From Verrucomicrobiota bacterium (GTDB lineage Bacteria > Verrucomicrobiota > Verrucomicrobiia > Chthoniobacterales > UBA10450): a DNA stretch of 7,328 nucleotides. Of this stretch, positions 1 through 6,211 are shown piece by piece. The DNA lies in contig QHQV01000151.1 in assembly GCA_003219945.1 (NCBI GenBank), forward strand, positions 1-7,328, given 5' to 3'. The notes under the pieces are model-generated. The model searched no databases. It saw only the letters and a list, made by a program, of their open reading frames with translations, and was not told the origin of the DNA. Numbering within the stretch: the first letter of the stretch is position 1; the number at the start of each line of letters is the position of its first letter. The position numbers were made by a program, and so were the translations under genes.

Positions 1-1
1 T

Positions 2-82
2 GATCCGTTGTTGCGCGGCTTGCGTGGCGATGTTCGCTACAAGAACTTCCTCGCCAAGCTCGGCTTGCCCGGATCGTCATGA
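2..82 (+). CDS. C-terminal end of a TPR membrane protein (paralogue of the next gene), partial
   Basis: Only the last 26 codons and the TGA stop are in the window. They read DPLLRGLRGDVRYKNFLAKL followed by GLPGSS. This matches the C-terminus of the next gene (DPLLRGLRDDPRYKNLVVKV, then GLPTTS) at 18 of 26 residues, and at about 63 of 81 bases. It is therefore almost certainly the end of a second TolB/FlgO-like TPR protein of the same family. The 'DPLLRGLR-D-RYKNL..K.GLP' ending is a usual closing motif of these proteins, following the last TPR helix pair. The stop overlaps the start of the next gene (ATGA at 79-82), which suggests translational coupling and one transcript. Nothing can be said of its N-terminal part. 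Confidence 0.85.
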   Translation, partial: DPLLRGLRGDVRYKNFLAKLGLPGSS

Positions 83-1863
83 GCGAAAAGCCTTCTTTCT
101 TTGCCGAACTAAAGCGCCGCAATGTTTACAAGGTTGCGGTCGCCTACGCAGTTGTGGCCTGGCTGCTGATGCAGGTTGCCAGCCAGATATTTCCATTTTT
201 CGAAATTCCCAACTGGATTGTCCGCCTGGTAATTCTCCTGCTCGTGATCGGCTTTCCGGTCGCGCTGATCATCGCATGGGCATTTGAAGCGACACCCGAA
301 GGAATTAAACGCACAGAAGCTGCCGATGCAGCGGGACAACGGTCACGCGGCGGCGCCTGGATTTACGTTGTCCTAATCGGTGTAGCTCTCTCCGTCGCGT
401 TGTTCTTTGTCGGCCGGTATACTGCTGGACATGGAACGGCGCGATCCGCCTCCGAAGAACTACGGCCTGGAAAGCACAACGAGGTGGCTATAGCGGGTCC
501 GGACAAGTCGATCGCCGTGCTGCCGTTGATTAATGAAAGCGGTGATCCGAAGGACGAATATTTTTCGGATGGATTATCGGAAGAGTTGATTGCAGCTCTG
601 GCTCAAATCAGTGGACTAAAGGTGATTGGTCGCAGCTCTTCGTTCCGCTTCAAAGAGAGGCATGAAGACCCGAAAGCGATCGGCCAGAAGCTTGGCGTAA
701 GCACGCTTCTCGAAGGCACGGTGCGCAAGCAGGACGATCGGGTACGCATCGTAGCTGAACTGGTGAACGCCGGCGACGGCATCGCGCTCTGGACGCGAAC
801 GTTCGATCGGGAATTAAGAGATATCTTCACAGTTCAGCAGGAAATCGCCAGGGCCGTCGCCGAGTCACTCAAGGTGACCTTGCTCGGTTCGAACGAAAAA
901 TCGGCCCAGATGGCATCGAACAGCGTGCAAGCGCACAACGCTTACCTTCAGGCCCATTTTCATTTTCAGCGCCGCAACCTCGAAGATTACCGCAAAGCCA
1001 TCACTTATTTCGATCAGGCCATCCAGCTGGACCCGAATTATGCGTTGGCTTACGCAGAACGTGCGGAGGTGTGGACCATGATTGGGGACCTCGCTGGCGA
1101 ACGCGCGACCGCGTACCCGAAAGCACGCAGCGACGCTGAGAAGGCGGTCGAGATCGCACCCGCCTTGGCCGAGGCGCACGCGGCCTTGGGCTGGGTCCGC
1201 TTTTTTGGTGAGTGGAAGTTTGCCGAAGGCTTGAGCGAACTAAAGCGCGCCAAAGAACTCTCTCCGGCAAATCCTACCGCCAACGATCTGCTGGCGCGTG
1301 TAATCGTTTACTTGGGGCACATCGACGAGGCGGAGCGACAGGCACGTGAGGCGGTGGAACTCGATCCGTTGTCGGTTGCGACACAATTCAACCTGGCGCG
1401 GGTGCTTTTGTATGCGGGAAAACTTGAAGAGGCAGACGCGGCAGGACGCAAAATAGCGGAGTTGCAGCCGTCTTCGTCTTCCAGTCATCGCTGGCAGGTG
1501 TTCGTTGCAGTTGAACGCGGCGACGGCGACACAGCTCTACGCGAAGCGCAGCTCGAGCCAGATGGTGACTTTCGTCGTTTTGAGCTCGCACTCGCACATT
1601 ACGTGCGCGGTGATCGCAAGGCGGCGGACGCGGCTTTGGCCGAACTCGTGACCACTGGCCGAAAGGGCTTGGACTATCAAATCGCTCAGGCTTACGCCGT
1701 GCGAGGCGAGAGAGACAAAGCTTTCGAATGGTTGCAAATCGCGTTCGATAATCACGACGGCGGGACGCTTAGTCTTGCGGTCGATCCATTATTGCGCGGC
1801 TTGCGCGACGATCCCCGATACAAGAACTTGGTCGTCAAAGTCGGTTTACCCACAACGTCATGA
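79..1863 (+). CDS. Membrane-anchored TolB/FlgO-like domain and TPR repeat protein
   Basis: A 594-residue protein. Residues 1-16 are basic (KPSFFAELKRRN). Hydrophobic segments follow at about 17-40, 45-69 and 93-114, with a basic loop (GIKRT...QRSR, 75-90) between the second and third. The positive-inside rule would put the N-terminus in the cytoplasm and the large C-terminal part in the periplasm. Residues about 143-268 (SIAVLPLINESGDPKDEYFS, LLEGTVRKQDDRVRI, IALWTRTFDRELRDIF) match the TolB/FlgO-like domain that often precedes TPRs in proteins annotated as 'adenylate cyclase' or 'TolB-like'. No cyclase catalytic domain is present. TPR-like helix pairs run from about 285 to 560 (for example 289-320 ending AIQLDPN, 399-431 ending AVELDP), followed by the family's closing motif. 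TPRs imply a protein-binding scaffold; the partner is unknown. The start is the ATG inside the ATGA overlap with the upstream paralogue; no strong Shine-Dalgarno is seen, so coupled translation is likely. The precise function is not known to me. Confidence 0.88.
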   Translation: MSEKPSFFAELKRRNVYKVAVAYAVVAWLLMQVASQIFPFFEIPNWIVRLVILLLVIGFPVALIIAWAFEATPEGIKRTEAADAAGQRSRGGAWIYVVLIGVALSVALFFVGRYTAGHGTARSASEELRPGKHNEVAIAGPDKSIAVLPLINESGDPKDEYFSDGLSEELIAALAQISGLKVIGRSSSFRFKERHEDPKAIGQKLGVSTLLEGTVRKQDDRVRIVAELVNAGDGIALWTRTFDRELRDIFTVQQEIARAVAESLKVTLLGSNEKSAQMASNSVQAHNAYLQAHFHFQRRNLEDYRKAITYFDQAIQLDPNYALAYAERAEVWTMIGDLAGERATAYPKARSDAEKAVEIAPALAEAHAALGWVRFFGEWKFAEGLSELKRAKELSPANPTANDLLARVIVYLGHIDEAERQAREAVELDPLSVATQFNLARVLLYAGKLEEADAAGRKIAELQPSSSSSHRWQVFVAVERGDGDTALREAQLEPDGDFRRFELALAHYVRGDRKAADAALAELVTTGRKGLDYQIAQAYAVRGERDKAFEWLQIAFDNHDGGTLSLAVDPLLRGLRDDPRYKNLVVKVGLPTTS

Positions 1864-2717
1864 GTGACAAGCCGTCATTTTTCTCCGAGCTAAGACGACG
1901 CAACGTTTTCCGGGTTGCATTGACTTACGCAGTGGTGGCGTGGCTGCTGATTGAGATTGCGTCGGTTCTTTTGCCGTTACTCGACGCGTCAGAATCGATC
2001 ATCACAGCATTCGTGGTATTGCTCGCGCTTGGCTTCGCCGTGGCTCTGTTCATTTCCTGGGCTTTTGAAATGACACCGGAGGGCCTGAAGCGGACGCAGG
2101 ATCTTTCGCCTGATGAGGTCATTCCGTATTGGAGCCGCCGCAAGTTCGCGACATTTATCTTTGGCGTCGCAGGCATTGCGTTTTGTCTTTCTGCTTACCA
2201 CCTGCTCTTCCTCCCGCCATCGCGAAATGTTTCGCAAAACGAGACGGTTTCGATCTCGCAATCATCACCTTCGCCCTCGGAAAAACCTAGCGGTACGCAA
2301 CCAATCGAGCGAAGTCTTCGTGATCTCGATGCCCAATGGGCGAAAGCTGCAGGAGCAAAGGATGTCGAGCAAACGATGGCTTCCTATTCGGATGACGCGA
2401 TTGTGCTGCCCCCAAACGCGAAGAGCGCAGCGACGAAGGAGACGATCCGAAACGTCTGGAGAGAGATGTTCGCGAGCCCGGGGTTCATCATCACTTGGAA
2501 GCCGACCAGAGTGCAATTGGGGAAGTCCGGCGATATGGGGTGGGTGAGCGGCACGTACGAATTGACGATGAACGACGCGAGCAGCAAACCGATCAACGAT
2601 CGCGGGAAATACCTCGAGGTCTGGGAAAAACAAAGTGATGGAAATTGGAAATGCCGTGCCGACATGTGGAATTCCGATCTCGCCGCTTCTGCGCCCGCAC
2701 CTCTCGAGAACAAATAG
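1860..2717 (+). CDS. Membrane protein with the array's shared N-terminal module and a C-terminal SnoaL/NTF2-like (DUF4440-type) domain
   Basis: A 285-residue protein. The first ~78 residues are close to those of the preceding gene (about 46 of 79 identical): KPSFF.EL.RRNV, then YAVVAWLL, then WAFE.TPEG.KRT. Membrane segments are at about 17-39, 46-69 and 96-117. A Ser/Pro/Gln-rich linker (about 119-147) leads to a single compact domain at about 148-270. Its signs (LRDLDAQWAKAAGAKDVEQT, SYSDDAIVLPP, ETIRNVWREMF, GWVSGTYEL, GKYLEVWEKQSDGNWKCRAD) fit the SnoaL-like/DUF4440 branch of the NTF2 fold, a cone-shaped ligand-binding or dimerisation domain that occurs in enzymes and in non-enzymatic proteins. 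By the positive-inside rule this domain would lie in the periplasm. There is no TolB domain and no TPR. The start codon sits in the ATGA overlap with the previous stop, so it is probably translated by coupling. The domain call is fairly firm; the substrate or partner is unknown. Confidence 0.85.
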   Translation: MSDKPSFFSELRRRNVFRVALTYAVVAWLLIEIASVLLPLLDASESIITAFVVLLALGFAVALFISWAFEMTPEGLKRTQDLSPDEVIPYWSRRKFATFIFGVAGIAFCLSAYHLLFLPPSRNVSQNETVSISQSSPSPSEKPSGTQPIERSLRDLDAQWAKAAGAKDVEQTMASYSDDAIVLPPNAKSAATKETIRNVWREMFASPGFIITWKPTRVQLGKSGDMGWVSGTYELTMNDASSKPINDRGKYLEVWEKQSDGNWKCRADMWNSDLAASAPAPLENK

Positions 2718-2784
2718 CCGGTTGTCGTCCTTATTTTGCCGGACCTGAAGACCATCAGTTCACACTGAAACCGAAACAGATTCG

Positions 2785-3306
2785 ATGAACTGGGAAATGC
2801 TCACCGCGATCGGCCAATTGGCTGCTGTGTTCATTGGAATTCCTTCGGTTATTTACTTCGCGGTTCAACTCCGTGAACAAACCAGAGAACGGCGTCAGGC
2901 GGCGGTGAATGCGCTGACTGTTCAATGGGGCGATCTGACGAAAGCGTTGCATGAAAACGCAGAGTTTACCGCCGTTTATCTTCGCGGTGTGCAGTCCTTT
3001 CACGACCTCGATGCTGTATCGAAGCTTCGCTTTAGCGCTTTCCAAAATCGCTTCTTCAAAAACTTCGAAGGAATGTACTACTCAAGACGTGAAGGGATAT
3101 TAAATACCGAGTTGTGGAATGAGATTGATCGCACCATGAGCGATTTCCTCGCCTACAACGGAATTCAGGAATGGTGGCAGACACGCAGGCACTGGCACAC
3201 CGAAGCGTTTGCTCGTGTCGTTGACGGCATCATAGCCAGGGGCGAGAAGCCGACGGCGTATTCGACTTATGACCTGAAGCAGGTTGTGCTGCCGAAAGAC
3301 AGCTAA
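2785..3306 (+). CDS. Uncharacterised single-pass membrane protein, 173 aa
   Basis: I do not recognise a functional family. The protein starts MNWEMLTAIGQLAAVFIGIP and has one membrane segment at about 5-27. A strongly charged helix follows (LREQTRERRQ, 29-38), which by the positive-inside rule would keep the remainder in the cytoplasm. The rest looks helical and rich in aromatics: RFSAFQNRFFKNFEGMYYSR (82-101), LWNEIDRTMSDFLAYNGIQE (110-129), WWQTRRHW (130-137). This layout, a short N-terminal anchor followed by an aromatic helical domain, resembles small hypothetical proteins often found singly in Proteobacteria and Verrucomicrobia (possibly DUF4760/DUF6082-like; unverified). It begins 67 bases after the previous gene with no clear Shine-Dalgarno. 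Its TAA stop shares its last base with the ATG of the ketopantoate reductase-like gene (TAATG), so the two are probably co-translated. No function is proposed. Confidence 0.78.
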   Translation: MNWEMLTAIGQLAAVFIGIPSVIYFAVQLREQTRERRQAAVNALTVQWGDLTKALHENAEFTAVYLRGVQSFHDLDAVSKLRFSAFQNRFFKNFEGMYYSRREGILNTELWNEIDRTMSDFLAYNGIQEWWQTRRHWHTEAFARVVDGIIARGEKPTAYSTYDLKQVVLPKDS

Positions 3307-4268
3307 TGAGCGACACTCGAGAATGGCCGCGAATTGCAGTCGTAGGCGCGGGCGCGGTAGGCGGCTATTTCGGCGGAATGTTTGCCCGGGCTGGCGCGCC
3401 GATTGTTTTCATCGGGCGAAAACATTTTGCTGACGCAGTTAACTCGAAAGGTCTTGTTCTCGATAAATCAGAAGGCCAGGAGCGAATCGCGATCAAGGCG
3501 ACCGTTAACATGAGCGGCCTTCGAGATTGTTCGCTCATTCTTCTCTGCGTTAAGGCGAACGATACGTCAGCAACGGCGACACACATGGCTAGATTCGTTA
3601 GGCCAGATGCGACGGTAGTTTGTTTGCAAAACGGCATCGATAATGCGGATCAGGTTCGCGCTGTGGCAAACGTGGTGGCGGTGCCGGCCGTCGTTTATGT
3701 CGCGGTCTCGGTGCCCGAATCCGGTCGCGTGAAACATCTCGCACGTGGTGATTTGATCATCGGACCAACGTCCGAACTAACAATGCAGCTGGCAGATCTT
3801 TTCGTTCGCGCCGGTATTCCGTGCCGGGTGTCCGACAATATCGAAGGTGAACTCTGGCTGAAGCTCCTGCGTAATTGCGCATTGAACGCGATCTCTGCAT
3901 TGGGACACTGCCGTTACGGCCAAATCGCGCAAAATGATGATGCAAAAAAGCTGATGGAACAAATTGTGGACGAAGTGCTGGCCGTGGCTCGCGCGGCTCG
4001 CGTCGTTTTGCCCAGCGTTGATGACCGCGAATCCGGAATGGCGGCGGCCATGGAGCTCGCGACGCAAATGGCTGACGCGTTTTCTTCAACCGCGCAGGAT
4101 TTGAATCGCGGCCAGCCGACAGAGATCGAGGCACTCAACGGCTACATTTCCCGTCGCGGTGCGCAGCTTGGTATTCCCGTGCCCGTGAATCACGCATTGT
4201 TCACGCTGGTGAAATTGGCTGAGGTGGAACTGGCCACGTCTGGCGACATTATTAAACACAAATTATGA
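3306..4268 (+). CDS. panE: 2-dehydropantoate 2-reductase family protein (ketopantoate reductase, PanE/ApbA)
   Basis: A 320-residue cytoplasmic protein of usual family length (about 290-320). The family reduces 2-dehydropantoate to D-pantoate with NADPH in pantothenate (CoA) synthesis. The N-terminal Rossmann fold shows VVGAGAVGGYFGG (12-24), including the dinucleotide-binding GxGxxG. CVKAND (81-86) and LQNG (107-110) follow, as is usual. The C-terminal domain has the motif WLKLLRNCALNAISAL (184-199); its Lys186 corresponds to the catalytic Lys of the E. coli enzyme, and Asn190 and Asn194 are also in place. SSTAQDLNRGQPTEIEALNG (260-279) supplies the substrate-contacting Ser and the conserved Glu273. 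The family is often multiplied in genomes, and paralogues may reduce other 2-oxo acids, so biosynthetic PanE is likely but not proven. The start overlaps the upstream stop by one base (TAATG), and its own stop overlaps the start of the decayed DUF4440 gene (ATGA at 4265-4268). No other pantothenate gene is in view. Confidence 0.9.
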   Translation: MSDTREWPRIAVVGAGAVGGYFGGMFARAGAPIVFIGRKHFADAVNSKGLVLDKSEGQERIAIKATVNMSGLRDCSLILLCVKANDTSATATHMARFVRPDATVVCLQNGIDNADQVRAVANVVAVPAVVYVAVSVPESGRVKHLARGDLIIGPTSELTMQLADLFVRAGIPCRVSDNIEGELWLKLLRNCALNAISALGHCRYGQIAQNDDAKKLMEQIVDEVLAVARAARVVLPSVDDRESGMAAAMELATQMADAFSSTAQDLNRGQPTEIEALNGYISRRGAQLGIPVPVNHALFTLVKLAEVELATSGDIIKHKL

Positions 4269-4776
4269 CATCAGTCACTTCACACACGCGCGGTCTCATC
4301 CAAATACTGTCGGGATACGGAACGCTAATCTCGATGATAGTCGCGTTATCGTTAGGCATCGCGACCGACTTGAATGCCTCTTGAGACGAAGACGCAAAGA
4401 CTGTGGCCGCCTTGGATACGAAATACCAAGCCGCAGTTAGATCCAGTGATGCCGCTACAATGGATCAGATTTTAGGGGACGACTTCGTCCTGGTGACCGG
4501 GCGCGGCAAAGTTTCTAGCAAAGCCGACCTGCTTCAATCAGCGCGAAAAAAGGAAGTCACCTACGAACGTCAGGACGAGGAAGCTGAAACACAGAAAATC
4601 AGAGTATGGGTGACACGGCAGTCGTAACCGCTCTTCTTTGGATCAAGGCGGTGCAGGGCGGCAAACGAGTTGATTACAAATTATGGTTTAGCGACACGTG
4701 TGTCCGGACTCCAGCGGGCTGGCGTTACGTGTTCGGGCACGCTTCTCTACCTTTGCCTCAGGGGAAACCCAAGTAA
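4265..4776 (+). pseudogene. Decayed DUF4440/SnoaL-like secreted protein: in-frame stop plus frameshift
   Basis: From the ATG at 4265 (inside the panE-like stop) the frame reads a 39-residue start with a hydrophobic stretch (TLISMIVALSLGIA), like a signal peptide or anchor, and then meets TGA at 4382-4384. The same frame continues without a break in sense: DEDAKTVAALDTKYQAAVRS, then ATMDQILGDDFVLVTGRGKV, to RVW at 4601-4609, then runs into TAA at 4625-4627. Stepping back one base at about 4607-4611 restores a typical DUF4440 C-terminus: GDTAVVTALLWIKAVQGGKR, VDYKLWFSDTCVRTPAGWRY, VFGHASLPLP, ending at TAA 4774-4776. Rejoined, the product is about 170 residues, normal for a secreted member of this family. 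A missing G in the run TGGG (TGGGG expected before TGACAC) explains the shift. A shortened product could start at GTG 4403 but would lack the last strands. Two separate lesions favour a true pseudogene over sequencing error, although assembly error at the G run is possible. Confidence 0.82.
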
Positions 4777-4806
4777 GCCGAGTGAGTGCACGCGCCTGGC
4801 GTGGCT

Positions 4807-4828
4807 GTGATCGCAACCTCGCGATCAC
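4807..4828. terminator. Perfect 8-bp hairpin, possible weak terminator or operator
   Basis: GTGATCGC and GCGATCAC form a perfect inverted repeat around a 6-base loop (AACCTC). It lies 30 bases after the restored stop of the decayed DUF4440 gene, where a transcript end would be expected. There is no U-tract after it (CAACTTTCTATTCC follows), so it is not a classical intrinsic terminator. It could instead stabilise a 3' end or be a protein-binding dyad. Confidence 0.4.
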
Positions 4829-4881
4829 CAACTTTCTATTCCACTGGAGATTTTGCGTTCGAGTGCAAAGAAATTGGCTCC

Positions 4882-4937
4882 AAAATTTTTCAAAAAAGAG
4901 ATTGCGCATGTGCAACAGTGATGTAGTTAACTATAAC
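4882..4937 (+). promoter_or_regulatory. Candidate promoter for the oxidoreductase-regulator-ABC cluster
   Basis: TATAAC at 4932-4937 matches five of six bases of a sigma-70 type -10 box. The hexamer 17 bases upstream (TGTGCA, 4909-4914) is only a weak -35 match. An A/T-tract (4882-4897) just upstream could act as an UP element. Two dyads overlap the region: TTGCGCATGTGCAA (4902-4915, 12 of 14 positions symmetric) and the perfect palindrome TAGTTAACTA (4924-4933), the latter touching the -10 box. This position fits a repressor site, but no regulator can be assigned from the sequence. The start codon at 4995 would follow a leader of about 50 bases. Confidence 0.3.
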
Positions 4938-4994
4938 ACTATGACAAGAGAGAGCTCGAACATCTGGTTTCGCTTCCGCGTGCTCACGTGATCT

Positions 4995-6209
4995 ATGAAA
5001 TGGAAGCGAATCCTGAAGCGCAGTGCCCTTGTGGTTGTGGTCCTGCTTTTCGTCTGGTTTCAGGTTGCCTATTGGAGTTCCACCAACGACTGCCAGCGGA
5101 GCATTCCTCCCGGAGGTGAGCGCATGAAAGCGATTAAGTTTTGCGAATACGGCCCGCCCGATATCCTGAAGCTCGAGGAGGTCGAGAAGCCGGTGCCTAA
5201 GGACAACGAGCTTCTCGTCAGAGTTCGCGCTGCATCCCTTAACTTCATTGACGCCGGCCTGGTGCGCGGTCCGTCGGTCCTCCGGTTGATGGTCGGTTTG
5301 CGGAAGCCAAAGTTCACAGGTTTCGGGCGCGACTTCGCAGGTGTTGTTGAAGCGACCGGTAAGGATGTGACTGAGTTCAAACCGGGCGACCAAATCTTTG
5401 GAGTAAAATGGGGCGCGATCGCGGAGTACGTATGCGTTCGCAAAGACCGCGTGGCTTTGAAGCCAGCCAATATTACCTTCGAGCAAGCCGGCGCGGTTGG
5501 GCTCGCGGGCCTGACTGCGCTGCAGGGGCTGCAGACAGGAAAGATTCACGCCGGCGAGAAAGTGCTGATCAACGGCGCATCTGGTGGCGTTGGGACCTTC
5601 GCGCTGCAGATCGCAAAGGCGTTCGACACCGAGGTCACAGCCGTTTGCAGCACGCGCAACGTGGAGATCGCGCGGACGCTCGGCGCCGATCACGTCATCG
5701 ACTACACCAAAGAAGACTTCACCAAGCGCGAGGAGCGCTACGACCTGCTCTTCGATAACGTCAACAATCACTCCTTTTCCGAACGGCGCCTCCTCTTAAA
5801 GCCCGGCGGCATCTGCGTCCTCGCCGGGATTGGCAGCGCAGGATTGCACAAGGGACAGTTGGGACGGATCGCTGGGAACTTCACCGCTGCATGGCGATCT
5901 CGCTTTGTGGACCAGAAGTTTGAGAGTTATGTCACCACGTCGAACCAGGCGGACCTGAAGTTCCTTAGTGACTTAATGGCGGAAGGCAAGGTGACGCCGT
6001 TTGTAGAGAAAACCTACTCGCTTGATCAAACCGCGGACGCGCTGCGCTATTTCGAGGAGGGCCACGCCCGCGGGAAGTTAGTCATCAAGATTAGCGCTGT
6101 CGTGACCAGCACAGGCGAGCTGACGCCGGATGAATACGTCCCCGCGACCGGTTTGTGGGAGACGGAGACGATGCGCAGCGTTGGTCGACCGAGGGAAGTG
6201 AACCATTAA
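4995..6209 (+). CDS. Membrane-anchored NAD(P)-dependent MDR oxidoreductase (zeta-crystallin/quinone reductase-like)
   Basis: A 404-residue protein. Residues 1-9 are basic (MKWKRILKR) and 10-28 form one membrane segment, so it is an anchored form of a normally soluble enzyme. The catalytic part starts at about Met44 (MKAIKFCEYGPPDILKLEEV), followed by the GroES-like fold (LLVRVRAASLNFIDAGLVRG 73-92; GRDFAGVVEATG 111-122; FKPGDQIFG 128-136) and a Rossmann domain with INGASGGVGTFALQIAK (192-208). GADHVIDY (220-227) and GKLVIKI (360-366) are typical. No structural-zinc cysteine cluster is visible, which fits the zeta-crystallin/quinone oxidoreductase branch; the likely role is NAD(P)H-dependent reduction of quinones, enones or similar, with the substrate unknown. 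With the positive-inside rule the anchor would place the enzyme in the periplasm, which is odd for a nicotinamide cofactor. ATG 4995 is the first in-frame start after a stop at 4989, but lacks a Shine-Dalgarno; see the internal site at 5112. About 38 residues extend past the usual C-terminus. Confidence 0.85.
   Translation: MKWKRILKRSALVVVVLLFVWFQVAYWSSTNDCQRSIPPGGERMKAIKFCEYGPPDILKLEEVEKPVPKDNELLVRVRAASLNFIDAGLVRGPSVLRLMVGLRKPKFTGFGRDFAGVVEATGKDVTEFKPGDQIFGVKWGAIAEYVCVRKDRVALKPANITFEQAGAVGLAGLTALQGLQTGKIHAGEKVLINGASGGVGTFALQIAKAFDTEVTAVCSTRNVEIARTLGADHVIDYTKEDFTKREERYDLLFDNVNNHSFSERRLLLKPGGICVLAGIGSAGLHKGQLGRIAGNFTAAWRSRFVDQKFESYVTTSNQADLKFLSDLMAEGKVTPFVEKTYSLDQTADALRYFEEGHARGKLVIKISAVVTSTGELTPDEYVPATGLWETETMRSVGRPREVNH
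5112..5126 (+). promoter_or_regulatory. Strong internal ribosome binding site and alternative start (Met44) of the oxidoreductase
   Basis: GGAGGTGA at 5112-5119 is a near-perfect Shine-Dalgarno, with GGAGG ending 7 bases before the in-frame ATG at 5124-5126. Starting here gives a 361-residue protein beginning MKAIKFCEYG, which is where soluble members of the family normally begin. Starting at 4995 adds the membrane anchor. Either both forms are made, or one of the two starts is the real one. The bases also encode the linker residues PPGGER, so the match could be partly coincidental. Confidence 0.5.
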
Positions 6210-6211
6210 GA

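Larger units (their letters stand above)
4777..4994. other. Intergenic gap between the two gene clusters
   Basis: No convincing gene is seen in these 218 bases. The stretch separates the decayed DUF4440 gene from the oxidoreductase and is the only sizeable non-coding gap in the window. It holds a perfect hairpin near its left end and an AT-rich, promoter-like part toward its right end (listed separately). Short open frames crossing it on either strand show no recognisable protein features. Confidence 0.7.

Noticed and set aside
24..287. An 87-residue open frame overlapping the start of the large TPR protein
   Set aside because: It is a frame-shifted reading of the membrane-module codons, which are clearly used in the other frame because two paralogues share that protein sequence.
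79..1863. Adenylate cyclase, a name often given to this protein type
   Set aside because: No cyclase catalytic domain is present; the protein has only membrane segments, a TolB/FlgO-like domain and TPRs.
2718..2784. Possible terminator or promoter in the 67-base gap after the NTF2-domain protein
   Set aside because: Only 4-bp inverted repeats (such as CCGG...CCGG and TTCA...TGAA) are present, with no U-tract and no good -10/-35 pair; this is within chance.
4382..4384. TGA read as selenocysteine in the DUF4440 gene
   Set aside because: The position lies in the loop between signal peptide and domain, not at a catalytic site, I see no suitable hairpin just after it, and the same gene has a second lesion.
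4601..4615. Programmed -1 ribosomal frameshift joining the two DUF4440 halves
   Set aside because: The site (GTATGGGTGA) is not an X XXY YYZ slippery heptamer and no strong downstream structure is evident. With an upstream stop also present, deletion of one G is simpler.
4698..4991. A 97-residue plus-strand open frame across the intergenic gap
   Set aside because: Its first part overlaps the restored DUF4440 C-terminus in another frame, and its product is low in recognisable structure.
4890..5771. A 293-residue open frame on the minus strand opposite the oxidoreductase
   Set aside because: It lies antisense to the clearly coding Rossmann/GroES-like gene, has no recognisable domain, and is rich in residues expected from reading a codon-biased gene backwards. 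It is a shadow frame.
6155..6211. An upstream in-frame ATG that would lengthen the GntR regulator by 19 residues
   Set aside because: The extra residues lie within the oxidoreductase gene and do not resemble a GntR N-terminus; ATG 6212 gives the typical family start.
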